34,869 bases of DNA from assembly GCF_016892765.1 (NCBI RefSeq), contig NZ_JAFEMD010000053.1, positions 1 through 34,869 of the forward strand. Reading direction: 5' to 3'. Below, piece after piece: positions 19,701 through 25,626 of this stretch; position 1 is the stretch's first letter; each line of letters starts with the position of its first letter. Source of the stretch: Microvirga arvi (GTDB lineage Bacteria; Pseudomonadota; Alphaproteobacteria; Rhizobiales; Beijerinckiaceae). The notes under the pieces were generated by a model. That model had not been told where the DNA came from, did not search any database, and saw only the letters and a program-made list of their open reading frames with translations. A program made the translations under genes and the position numbers.

Positions 19701-21164
19701 ATCGAGGATCGAGATGCTCCCGCCCTCCGTGGCCGAACCCATGACCGCACCGGTCACAACCGGAGCATCGTTCGCGCCTGTCACCGTCACGGTGGCATTT
19801 GCGGTGGCGGTCCCGCCCTTGCCGTCTGAGATCACATAGCGGATCACCACCTGGGCGATCTGCCCGATTTTGAGGTGGTTGTAGGCTCCGTCGGGATCAT
19901 AAGCGATCGTGCCGTCAGGGTTGACGGCAACTTTCCCTTGCCCTTGGATGATCTGCGCCGACTGCACGGTCAGCACGTCGTTCACATCTTGATCGATGTC
20001 GTTCGCCAGCACGGCAATCGCAACTGCGCCGTCCTCACCCCTCACGACGTAATCAGCGGTTGCTCGCGGCCCGTCGTTGGTGCCGTTGATGACAATGGTC
20101 AGGGTGGCCGTGCTGGTCTTGGATCCGTTCGTGATCACATAGGTGAAAGTTTCAAATGCCTGTTCGCCCGCGCCCAAGCGCTGGACGGCGGCATCGCCGC
20201 TGCGCAGAATGTACGAGTAGCTGCCGCTGCTGCCGATGACGAGGGTGCCATGCTGCGCCGGGATCGTGACCGTACCGACACCAAGCGCCAAGGCTTGGCC
20301 GTTCACCGATGTCACCTGCAGCGCCGCTCCATCGACGTCCGAGTCGTTCGTCAGAACATTGCCGCTGACGAACGAAAGGACGTCCTCCTTCACCGCCGAG
20401 GTGTCAGCGATGGTGGTCGGGGCTACCTTGGTGACGCCGATCAGGTCGGCAGCCATGATCGTCGTGGTGCCCCACAGATCGATCCGCATCTCGGCCGAGC
20501 CGTTGCCGTCACGATCAACAAACAGAATGGCTCCGCCGCCACCCGGCGCGTACCAGGCCGAGGCCACACCACCTCCGAGAGCACCACCCTTGCCGTTCCA
20601 GGTGATCAGCCCCAGGGCGGACAAGTCGACCCGATCGCCCTGAGCCCGCGAGAAGTCGCTGATGCGGTCATACTGGCCGACCTGGTTGACGGAGTCGGAG
20701 ACAGACTCGAAGACGTAAGTGTCTTTTCCGCTGCCGCCCGTGAGGGTGTCGGCGCCTGCTCCACCGATCAGCGTATCGTTGCCGACCTCGCCGAGCAGGG
20801 TGTCGTTGCCGGCGCCGCCATGCACCCAGTCATTGCCGTCGCCGGCCTTGATCGTCTCAGCGTTCGCGGTGCCGTAGACCGTGTCGTTGCCGGTGCCGGC
20901 GGTCAGTTCGATCGAGCGCAAAGTCTGCGAGAGCTGAGTCGGGCTGTAGGCTGCGGGCAGCAGGCTCCGGTAGGGGTTTCCGACGACGTTCTGCGCGAGC
21001 GTGCCGTTGGTGAAGGTGAAGCGGATCAGACCCTGCTCGTACAGAGCGCGGATAACCTGCTCGAGGGACTGGCTGGTGCCGAGGGCGGTGAGCACCTCGC
21101 CCCAGACGATTTGCGTTCCATTCGTCGAGTTGGTGTCCAGGCGACGCAGGTCGATCACAGCCAT
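13785..21164 (-). CDS. Giant RTX/VCBS-repeat adhesin, type I secreted
   Basis: A 2,459-residue secreted protein. Residues 1-90 are a leader region without a Sec signal. Residues about 90-150 are a first block of Ca2+-binding RTX nonapeptides (GDGNDWVHGGAGNDTLLG and similar). Residues about 248-1895 are 16 tandem VCBS/Ig-like repeats of about 103 residues, most ending in GTNDGP or GANDAP-like motifs. Residues about 1895-2270 are a distinct region, and about 2278-2370 a second RTX block running into the type I secretion target (ADTFVFAEADGD, FSEGDRLDLSGVL). The ATG at 21164 follows GGGGGAG at good spacing. Such proteins are exported by an ABC/MFP/outer-membrane channel and mediate surface attachment or biofilm formation. 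No secretion genes are in the window. An RTX block at both ends is unusual. Confidence 0.92.
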   Translation of the reverse strand: MAVIDLRRLDTNSTNGTQIVWGEVLTALGTSQSLEQVIRALYEQGLIRFTFTNGTLAQNVVGNPYRSLLPAAYSPTQLSQTLRSIELTAGTGNDTVYGTANAETIKAGDGNDWVHGGAGNDTLLGEVGNDTLIGGAGADTLTGGSGKDTYVFESVSDSVNQVGQYDRISDFSRAQGDRVDLSALGLITWNGKGGALGGGVASAWYAPGGGGAILFVDRDGNGSAEMRIDLWGTTTIMAADLIGVTKVAPTTIADTSAVKEDVLSFVSGNVLTNDSDVDGAALQVTSVNGQALALGVGTVTIPAQHGTLVIGSSGSYSYILRSGDAAVQRLGAGEQAFETFTYVITNGSKTSTATLTIVINGTNDGPRATADYVVRGEDGAVAIAVLANDIDQDVNDVLTVQSAQIIQGQGKVAVNPDGTIAYDPDGAYNHLKIGQIAQVVIRYVISDGKGGTATANATVTVTGANDAPVVTGAVMGSATEGGSISILDALANASDADGGATLSVVGVPASLPAGVTYANGQFILDPSVSVYQHLAAGQTTTVTVSYGISDGTATTPASVRWTVTGTNDGPVAVADAASGTENQTLTIDVLANDTDVDEEHVFTLVSALAPDGQGTASVVGGKVVFDPGTDFDHLPAGAQESVTLTYTMQDEYGEQSTASVTVTITGTNDAALITVGASNDATVTEDSDSTAGGQLVITDADSGEAAIKAATGGTYGTFTIGANGAWTYALNNAHAAVQALGATGSLTDSITVESADGTGTHIITVTIVGSNDGPLITSEPQTGTVKEDEAITASGHVQASDTDQATALSYAIQGSADGTYGSLSLNEATGEWTYTLANAAHQDLAAGESHKEIFTVLVSDGQGGTTSQIVTITVQGTNDAPTVSGTVTSSATEDGGVSTLDPLARVYDADAGANLSVVGVPTDLPAGVTYTNGEFALDPSVSAYQGLAVGQTTTVTVSYSVSDGTVTTPASVSWTVTGTNDGPLVVAAAEAVDEDGTISGSVAGTDTDQGETATLVYALVNAAPTGLIFNADGSYTFDASSYDALAAGGSQMLTIPFMVTDAQGTTSPPANLVITITGSNDGPVAVADVASGEENEMLTLDVLANDTDVDEGAVLTLVSALAPEGRGIASVVGGKIVFIPGSDFDHLAAGAQETVAIAYTMQDERGIQSSSSVTVTITGTNDTALVTAGASDDTAVTEDSDTTAGGQLVITDADAGEAAVKFATGGTYGTFNVETDGTWTYALDNTHPAVQALGATGSLTDSIMVEAADGTGTHIITVTITGTNDGPVAVADTDSTTAGTAVRFNVLANDTDPDAGAVLTVVSASASGGGSVTSNGDGTLTYDPGNAFAGLAAGASVQVTVTYTVADEHGATSTVVDTIIVFGQNDGPTAVVETATTYEDNPVRFDVLANDADPDGDALMVTSATVTGAGSVTINDDGTLTYDPGAAFNHLADGATAQVSITYTVEDTSGATSTVTGTITVTGANDSPSGVPETASTTARSTVTFNVLGNDSDPDDGAELTVVTAYVSGGGTVADHGDGTLTYNPGEAFTSLAAGAMAQAAVIYTIADEHGATWIVNDTVTVTGVNDGPTAVGESTSTDEDTAVILDVLANDVDPDDGAVLSILTASASKGSVVDNGDGTLTFVPGDAFGYLAGGGSEQVAITYTITDEHGATSTVTDTVTVTGVNDAPSAAAGSQTVSDRTPEALDLLENDSDPDDGDVISLLDARIVDGSGSLTVAGGVAIFDPGTDFLHLAAGQTDTVTVSYTVQDGHGATATATHTVVVHGFNDAPTPVDDQAMTDEAHAVSLVPLANDRDPESDAVFLQSAALASGSLGSVTVQDGTITYDPNGAYDGLGAGQSAVVDIVYTVRDDHGASATAHAYVTVTGVANNHAPTATNLTQTKQYAWDTVQYAWNTPLVALDNIVVSDQDGDAVTATLTLASPTVGWLTTTGGGSYDNITGVWSITGSVATVNAALAAVAFMPSTAFAVDTTITVSILDSSGVGPAPSTITLDVAPRDLPTTIISPATMQYNQFGGGDTTPFNRFMLVDPDTTGPVSVTITRISGDGTFSFVGTPAGGGATTSGPTTFITGTVAAINAWIAGNNLILDSEGNDADTFNITVGAATKPSVAVSEVTFTSTNGQDSNLFAGVNVFSPALSSGNQSDTLYTSWNHVGAAATAYDGGNANDTVNLLFTARQLQEVMTTTAFRSELQTYVNNPNGDILNLSTSSWRATAAGFETANFHLVDQWATRTTNNPANSYVDLTAWKQNLGLAPNLGLGQGSAGNDLIIGTATFHSGSGGDGNDMLVASGVVAATIRGEAGNDLILGGNANETLSGGAGTDVLAGGAGADTFVFAEADGDTNLDRIADYNFSEGDRLDLSGVLDGVFTPGQSLDGFMRVAATGTNDIVVQVDPSGQGTNFPQGSVVVLEGVLAGNSTGILEPIRGQILIHLEGHDYYLFI
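15480..20420 (-). repeat. 16 tandem VCBS/Ig-like repeats within the adhesin
   Basis: Each unit is about 309 bp and encodes a beta-sandwich domain with a conserved ending (V-T-V-T-G-x-N-D-x-P). Three kinds of unit are visible: LANDTDVDEG-type, VTEDSDSTAGGQL-type and SATEDGG-type. Three units at about 18850-19770 recur in the same order at about 17310-18540, where one extra unit sits between the first and second. Exact shared runs include 34 bp at 17332-17365 and 18871-18904. This indicates expansion by unequal recombination or gene conversion. Confidence 0.85.
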
Positions 21165-21424
21165 GATGGTTCTCCCCCAGCTCTGTTTGGGATATCTGCC
21201 CGAGACCTTCAGGCATGTTCCGGATTGAAGTGCTCAGCAGGTCAGGGCCTGCTTGTTTTATGTGCAGCACGGACTATCAGAGCGGTTACCGTGTGAAATC
21301 TCCAGATCTCTGACGGCTTAGGACCAAGGTCGGATAAACGGAGATAGACCTTTGTCTGGAGACAGCAGCACTATTCCCGAGGCAGAATAGCGGTCCCCCT
21401 CGGAAGCATGCTGGGAGATCATCC
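21165..21424. promoter_or_regulatory. Divergent promoter region, adhesin / glycosyltransferase-like gene
   Basis: A 260-bp gap between two divergent genes must carry both start regions. Ribosome-binding sites are clear (GGGGGAG for the adhesin, GGGAG at 21413-21417 for the plus-strand gene). I could not assign sigma-70 boxes with confidence. A small GCAGG...CCTGC dyad lies near 21238-21253. Confidence 0.4.
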
Positions 21425-22651
21425 TTGGTGAGCCATGTCAGGCCGCATTCTTCGGCTCGCGTTGAACCTGTTCCGGCCGATGAGCTGGTGGTCCGCTTTC
21501 GCGCGGGGCGGTATCGGCATGCAGCTGATCTAGATTTTGCGCCCGCGCAGTTGGAGGCGTGTGCGGAAAGCCTTGATGAACGCGGCCACTATGACCTCCT
21601 GCGTCTTGCCGCCTGGGGGCACAGCCTGCGTCAGGAGCATGCCGAGGCCCTCGCCCTGCAGATCAAGGTTTTCGCGCTTCGACCTGATGCCGAAGCTCTC
21701 AGGAACATCGGCGTGTTTGCCCGCAAGGCCGGAGACCGGTGGCATGCCGTCGACTTCCTCCTCCGCCACCACTCGCGCGTTCCCGAAGATTCAGGGCTTT
21801 ATGACATCCTCGCCCATAATTGCGGGCACTTTGGTGACCTGGAGGCGGCACGCCGCTTCGGCTGCCGGTCACTTGAACTGAAGGATGCGGCGCATCGGGT
21901 GCCGCAGGAGCCCTGGAACCTGCCCTCGGTGCCACCCTTCAACCCTGGACGCGGCCCAAGCACGAACGTCATCTCTTTCTCACTGTTCGGCACGAGCCCG
22001 CGCTACGTCCGGCCGCTTCTGTTGAGCGCGGAGGCACGGCCGCACCTCTACCCGCTTTGGACGATCCGGGTTTACGTGGACGATACGGTTTCGCCCGACA
22101 CAATCCGGGCCCTGCAGGCGAAGAATTGCCAAGTGATCAGGGTGACGAACACCGGCGGCATTCCCGGTACGTTCTGGCGGTTCTTCGTGGCAGACGACCC
22201 TTCAGTCGATCGGTACATTGTGCGTGACGCAGATTCGATCATCAACGTCAGGGAGCGCATCGCGGTCGATGCCTGGATCGCCTCGGGACTGCACTTCCAT
22301 GTCATGCGCGACTTCTACACCCATTCCGAACTCATCCTCGCCGGGATGTGGGGCGGCGTCAGAGGAGCCCTGCCGCCGATGCAGTCAATGATCCGAGCAT
22401 GGCAGCGCAATCGCAGGGATCGGGTGGTGTATAACGATGTCACCGCGGACCAAGCTTTCCTGCGCGAGCGAATTTGGCCCTACCTGCGCCGTAGCGCCCT
22501 AATTCACGACAGCGTCTTTGACCATACGGACGGCGCCGATTTCCCAACGTTGGGAACTCTTCCGCCGTGGATGCACGTGGGACAGGATAACTCTATCTTT
22601 CTGCAGCCTCGCCGCCCTGCGCCCTTGGAAACACTCTCAGCCATGTTCTGA
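21425..22651 (+). CDS. TPR-containing glycosyltransferase-like protein
   Basis: A 408-residue cytoplasmic protein. Residues about 35-155 are helical and TPR-like (ALALQIKVFALRPDAEALRNIGVFARKAGD and the following LAHNCGHFGDLEAARR). Residues about 180-385 resemble a GT-A-type glycosyltransferase core, with IVRDADS at 265-271 as the DxD-like nucleotide-sugar/metal motif and the conserved MRDFYTHSELILAGMWGG stretch. The start is TTG 21425 or GTG 21428; both follow GGGAG at 21413. It is divergent from the giant adhesin. An obvious idea is glycosylation of that adhesin or of a surface polysaccharide, but this rests only on adjacency. Family assignment is moderate, and the donor and acceptor are unknown. 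Confidence 0.65.
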   Translation: MVSHVRPHSSARVEPVPADELVVRFRAGRYRHAADLDFAPAQLEACAESLDERGHYDLLRLAAWGHSLRQEHAEALALQIKVFALRPDAEALRNIGVFARKAGDRWHAVDFLLRHHSRVPEDSGLYDILAHNCGHFGDLEAARRFGCRSLELKDAAHRVPQEPWNLPSVPPFNPGRGPSTNVISFSLFGTSPRYVRPLLLSAEARPHLYPLWTIRVYVDDTVSPDTIRALQAKNCQVIRVTNTGGIPGTFWRFFVADDPSVDRYIVRDADSIINVRERIAVDAWIASGLHFHVMRDFYTHSELILAGMWGGVRGALPPMQSMIRAWQRNRRDRVVYNDVTADQAFLRERIWPYLRRSALIHDSVFDHTDGADFPTLGTLPPWMHVGQDNSIFLQPRRPAPLETLSAMF

Positions 22652-22688
22652 CTACGCGGCAGAACCATCCTCAAAGTCAGTGATAGCG

Positions 22689-23822
22689 TCAGGCTCGGTG
22701 CCACATGATGCCTCCGATCACCGTGCCTCTTGGAGCGATGCGCAGGCGCCCAGTCAACTCTGTATCGGTAGAATCCCGATAGGCGAACTCTCCCTCTTCC
22801 AGCGCCAACAAGGTGGCGTCGCCTACACTGCCCGGTTTGAGCGTGCCAAGTTCGGGACGCTGCAAGGCGTAAGCCGGATGCTCGGTGGCTGCGTGGATCA
22901 CCTTGGCGAGCGGCATGCCCAGGCAGAGGAATTTCGACATGGTGGTAACGAGGTCGAAGGCCGGACCATCGATGCATAGAGCGTGCACGTCGCTCGAGAT
23001 GCAATCGGGGAGAAATCCGTTGGCGAGCATGACGCGCGCTGTGTCGAACGAGAACGAACCCATGCCATGGCCGATATCGAAGATGATGCCGCGCTCGCGC
23101 GCCTCCGCGACCGCAGGATGCACCTTGCCGTCCGATGTCGCGGGCGTATTCGGGAATGGCCGGAAACAATGGGTGAGAATATCGCCCGGCCGCATGCGGG
23201 CAAGTACCTCCGGCAGGGTCGGCGGCGGCACATCGATATGCACCATCATGGGCAGACCGACCCGCTCGGCGACCTGGCGTGCGATATCGAGCGGCACGAG
23301 ACCGGAATTGCCTGAAGCGTTGAAGCCGACCCGAACCTTGATGCCCACGATCGTCTTTTGATGCGCGAGAGCGACTTCCACCGCATCGAGGGGGGCCATG
23401 AGCCTCAGGTCGCCGCTTTCTCCCACCATGATGCGCTTCGAGAAGCCGTAAATGCCGGCAAAGGAAACGTTGAGATAGGCGAGAATTCGCACCGGCGATG
23501 GATGGATCACATGCTCCAGGAAGCCCTGGTAGTTGCCCGGACCCGCACTGCCGGTATCAGCAACCGTCGTGCACCCGCCCCGGGCGAGGATGAGTGGATC
23601 CACCCCAAGCGAAGTCCCGCCCCAGTAAACATGCGTGTGCAAATCGATCAGGCCTGGCGTGACGATAAGGCCTGCCGCATCCTCGACGCCGCGGGCGCCC
23701 GCGGCGAGATCATCGCCGACCGCCGCCACACGGCCACCCGCGAAGGCGACGTCGGCCACCCGGTCGATGGATTGCGACGGATCGATGACGCGGCCGCCGC
23801 GGAGAACGAGATCAAACGTCAT
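22689..23822 (-). CDS. Amidohydrolase/deacetylase family metallohydrolase (EF_0837 type)
   Basis: A 377-residue metal-dependent hydrolase of the amidohydrolase superfamily, resembling the EF_0837/AHA_3915 group. The N-terminal beta-sandwich part (LVLRGGRVIDPSQSID) is followed by the metal motif LIDLHTHVYWGG, then GGCTTVADTG, GIKVRVG (the Lys is a likely carboxylated metal bridge), MVHIDVPP and LTHCF. DVHALCIDG supplies the final Asp/His. ATG 23822 is chosen for its GGGGAGG site; the frame is open a further 25 codons. It overlaps the nagA-like gene by 11 bp and is the last gene of the minus-strand operon. Family members cluster with amino-sugar and amino-acid catabolic genes, and the substrate is uncertain. 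Confidence 0.85.
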   Translation of the reverse strand: MTFDLVLRGGRVIDPSQSIDRVADVAFAGGRVAAVGDDLAAGARGVEDAAGLIVTPGLIDLHTHVYWGGTSLGVDPLILARGGCTTVADTGSAGPGNYQGFLEHVIHPSPVRILAYLNVSFAGIYGFSKRIMVGESGDLRLMAPLDAVEVALAHQKTIVGIKVRVGFNASGNSGLVPLDIARQVAERVGLPMMVHIDVPPPTLPEVLARMRPGDILTHCFRPFPNTPATSDGKVHPAVAEARERGIIFDIGHGMGSFSFDTARVMLANGFLPDCISSDVHALCIDGPAFDLVTTMSKFLCLGMPLAKVIHAATEHPAYALQRPELGTLKPGSVGDATLLALEEGEFAYRDSTDTELTGRLRIAPRGTVIGGIMWHRA

Positions 23823-24861
23823 GGTCGTAAGGCCTCCCCTTTCGTTCGTAGCACCGCTCGATGCCTCCGACCTCGACAGCAAGAGGATAGAGATCATCCG
23901 ACCACAAGACTTCGCTGTCCGGCTGTCCCGTTGTTAGAGCCACAATCGCTGCCGCCATCAGGCGGCGCGGATTGTCGGACGCCATACGCAAGGCTTCATC
24001 GGCGGTAGCGAAATCCCAATCAACGAGGTTGCGAACGGCCTGATCGAGCGCGAGCGCCGAGCCGGCAAGGTACGGGCTTCCCGGCAGGCGCACGGATCCA
24101 TCCGGCGCATGCTCGACTGTCATCCCGGCGAAAGGGTAAAGGCCAGGCGCAGCGGCAGCGGCGGAGACCGCATCGCTGACGAGGATTGCTCTCTCGTTTC
24201 CTTTTGCCCGAAGCATGGACTTGAGCGCATGCGGTGGCAGATGAATGCCGTCGGCGATGAAACTTGCCGATAGTCGGTCCTCTGCCAATTGCGCGAACAG
24301 GGGATTGTCGAGCTTCGGCAGAAACTGCGGCAGCCCATTGCCAAGATGGGTGGAAAGGGATGCCCCCGCTTCGGCAGCCGCGGCGACCGTCTCGAAGCCC
24401 GCGGCCGAGTGCCCGATGGCTGCAACGCGTCCCTCTGCTGTGATAGAGCGGATGAAGGCTCTGCTGCCTTCAAGCTCGGGGGCGATTGTCACGAGCAGAA
24501 TTGGGCGCGTGAGCCCCCGGTTCAACCGTCCGATGAGGGAGGCATCGGGCGTCCGCATCACTTCAGGGGGGTGGCATCCGGCATAGCCGCTGCCTGGATT
24601 GAGGAAAGGCCCCTCGAGGTGATACCCCGGTATCATGAGCGCTCCGAGCCGGCTCTCCGCAACAGCCCGGTCCAGAGCGGCGAAGCGAGCTTCGAGCGCA
24701 TCGTCCAAAGCGGTGATCAAGGTCGGCAGACAGGCGGTGACGCCGGTGGCGAGCATCGCCTCAAGGGCATGATCGAGGGCATCGGCACCGATAGCCTCGC
24801 TGTTGAAGTCGATGCCTGCAAAGCCGTTGACTTGAAGGTCGAAGAGCCCGCTCGTCCGCAT
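23812..24861 (-). CDS. nagA: N-acetylglucosamine-6-phosphate deacetylase-like (NagA)
   Basis: A 349-residue enzyme of the NagA family, which removes acetate from GlcNAc-6-phosphate to give glucosamine-6-phosphate. Visible catalytic elements are HLEGPF at 81-86 (metal-binding Glu83), GHS with His151, STHLGNG with His172, DGIH at 204-207 and VSDA with the catalytic Asp230. It begins directly at GLFDLQVNGFAG and lacks the roughly 50-residue N-terminal strand region found in E. coli NagA (about 380 residues). No suitable earlier start exists because the nagB-like stop is seven bases upstream. It sits between the deaminase and a second amidohydrolase gene, consistent with an amino-sugar pathway. 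The exact N-acyl sugar phosphate is inferred, not shown. Confidence 0.85.
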   Translation of the reverse strand: MRTSGLFDLQVNGFAGIDFNSEAIGADALDHALEAMLATGVTACLPTLITALDDALEARFAALDRAVAESRLGALMIPGYHLEGPFLNPGSGYAGCHPPEVMRTPDASLIGRLNRGLTRPILLVTIAPELEGSRAFIRSITAEGRVAAIGHSAAGFETVAAAAEAGASLSTHLGNGLPQFLPKLDNPLFAQLAEDRLSASFIADGIHLPPHALKSMLRAKGNERAILVSDAVSAAAAAPGLYPFAGMTVEHAPDGSVRLPGSPYLAGSALALDQAVRNLVDWDFATADEALRMASDNPRRLMAAAIVALTTGQPDSEVLWSDDLYPLAVEVGGIERCYERKGRPYDHDV

Positions 24862-24868
24862 GTCGGCC

Positions 24869-25618
24869 TCAGCCTATCCGGCGCGACAGAAGCGCTGCCG
24901 CGGGTCGATCGATATAGAGGCTGCAGCATGAATGCCGCTGCAGCACGGATGCCGGATGACCGGGGCTGACCTCACCCTCGACAGCGTCCCGGACGGCAAC
25001 CGCCTTGCGGGCATCCGGCACGCACAGGATGATGCGCTCGCTCTTCAGGATCTGGTGGATGCTCATGGAGATGGCGCGATCCGGAACGGCCTCCAGAGTC
25101 GGAAACCATCCCTCGCCGAGTTGCTGCCGCCGGCAGGCTTCGTCGAGTGTGACAACGATGTAGGGTGCCTCAGCGTCGAAATCAGCCGGCGGGTCGTTGA
25201 AGGCCAGATGGCAGTTCTCGCCGATTCCTGCAAAGCACACCGCTATGCGATGCCTTGCAATGAGCGTGTTCAGACGAGAGACCTCGGCTTCGAGATCAGC
25301 AGCATCGCCCGCGATGGCCACGAAATCTCCGAGTGCCGGAACGCGCGCTATGAAACGTTCCTTCAGATATCGACGGAAACTTGCTCCATGGGTGGGAGGA
25401 AGCCCGACATATTCGTCGAGGTGAAACACCGTGACCTTCGACCAATCGATACCCTTTTCGATCACCAGCGCGTCGAGCATCTCGAATTGGCTGGCGCCAG
25501 TAGCGAGGATGATCGTGCAGGCACCATTCTGGGCAATTGCCTTCCTGATGGCTTCGCCGCCCTCTGCGGCGGCACGGGCACCGAGTGTTCTCTTGTCAGG
25601 TTCGATGTGGATGTCCAT
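24869..25618 (-). CDS. nagB: Glucosamine-6-phosphate deaminase-like (NagB family)
   Basis: A 249-residue NagB/6-phosphogluconolactonase-fold protein. NagB converts glucosamine-6-phosphate to fructose-6-phosphate and ammonia. The conserved LATGASQFEML phosphate loop and HLDEYVGLP (Asp68, equivalent to E. coli Asp72) are present. The catalytic-triad segment reads GIGENCHLAFNDPP where E. coli has GVGNDGHIAFNEP: the His is kept (137), Asp141 is replaced by Asn135 and Glu148 by Asp142. This resembles a divergent NagB-like subfamily, so the substrate may differ. It lies 8 bp downstream of the permease gene and seven bases before the nagA-like gene, in one operon. Confidence 0.82.
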   Translation of the reverse strand: MDIHIEPDKRTLGARAAAEGGEAIRKAIAQNGACTIILATGASQFEMLDALVIEKGIDWSKVTVFHLDEYVGLPPTHGASFRRYLKERFIARVPALGDFVAIAGDAADLEAEVSRLNTLIARHRIAVCFAGIGENCHLAFNDPPADFDAEAPYIVVTLDEACRRQQLGEGWFPTLEAVPDRAISMSIHQILKSERIILCVPDARKAVAVRDAVEGEVSPGHPASVLQRHSCCSLYIDRPAAALLSRRIG

Positions 25619-25626
25619 GTGAGCTC

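Noticed and set aside
15480..20420. Regular repeats considered as a CRISPR-like or satellite array
   Set aside because: The units are about 309 bp, in one open reading frame, and encode VCBS/Ig-like protein domains.
14439..21296. Several long plus-strand open frames opposite the adhesin
   Set aside because: They mirror the repeated GC-rich coding sequence on the minus strand, lack ribosome-binding sites and show no known domain.
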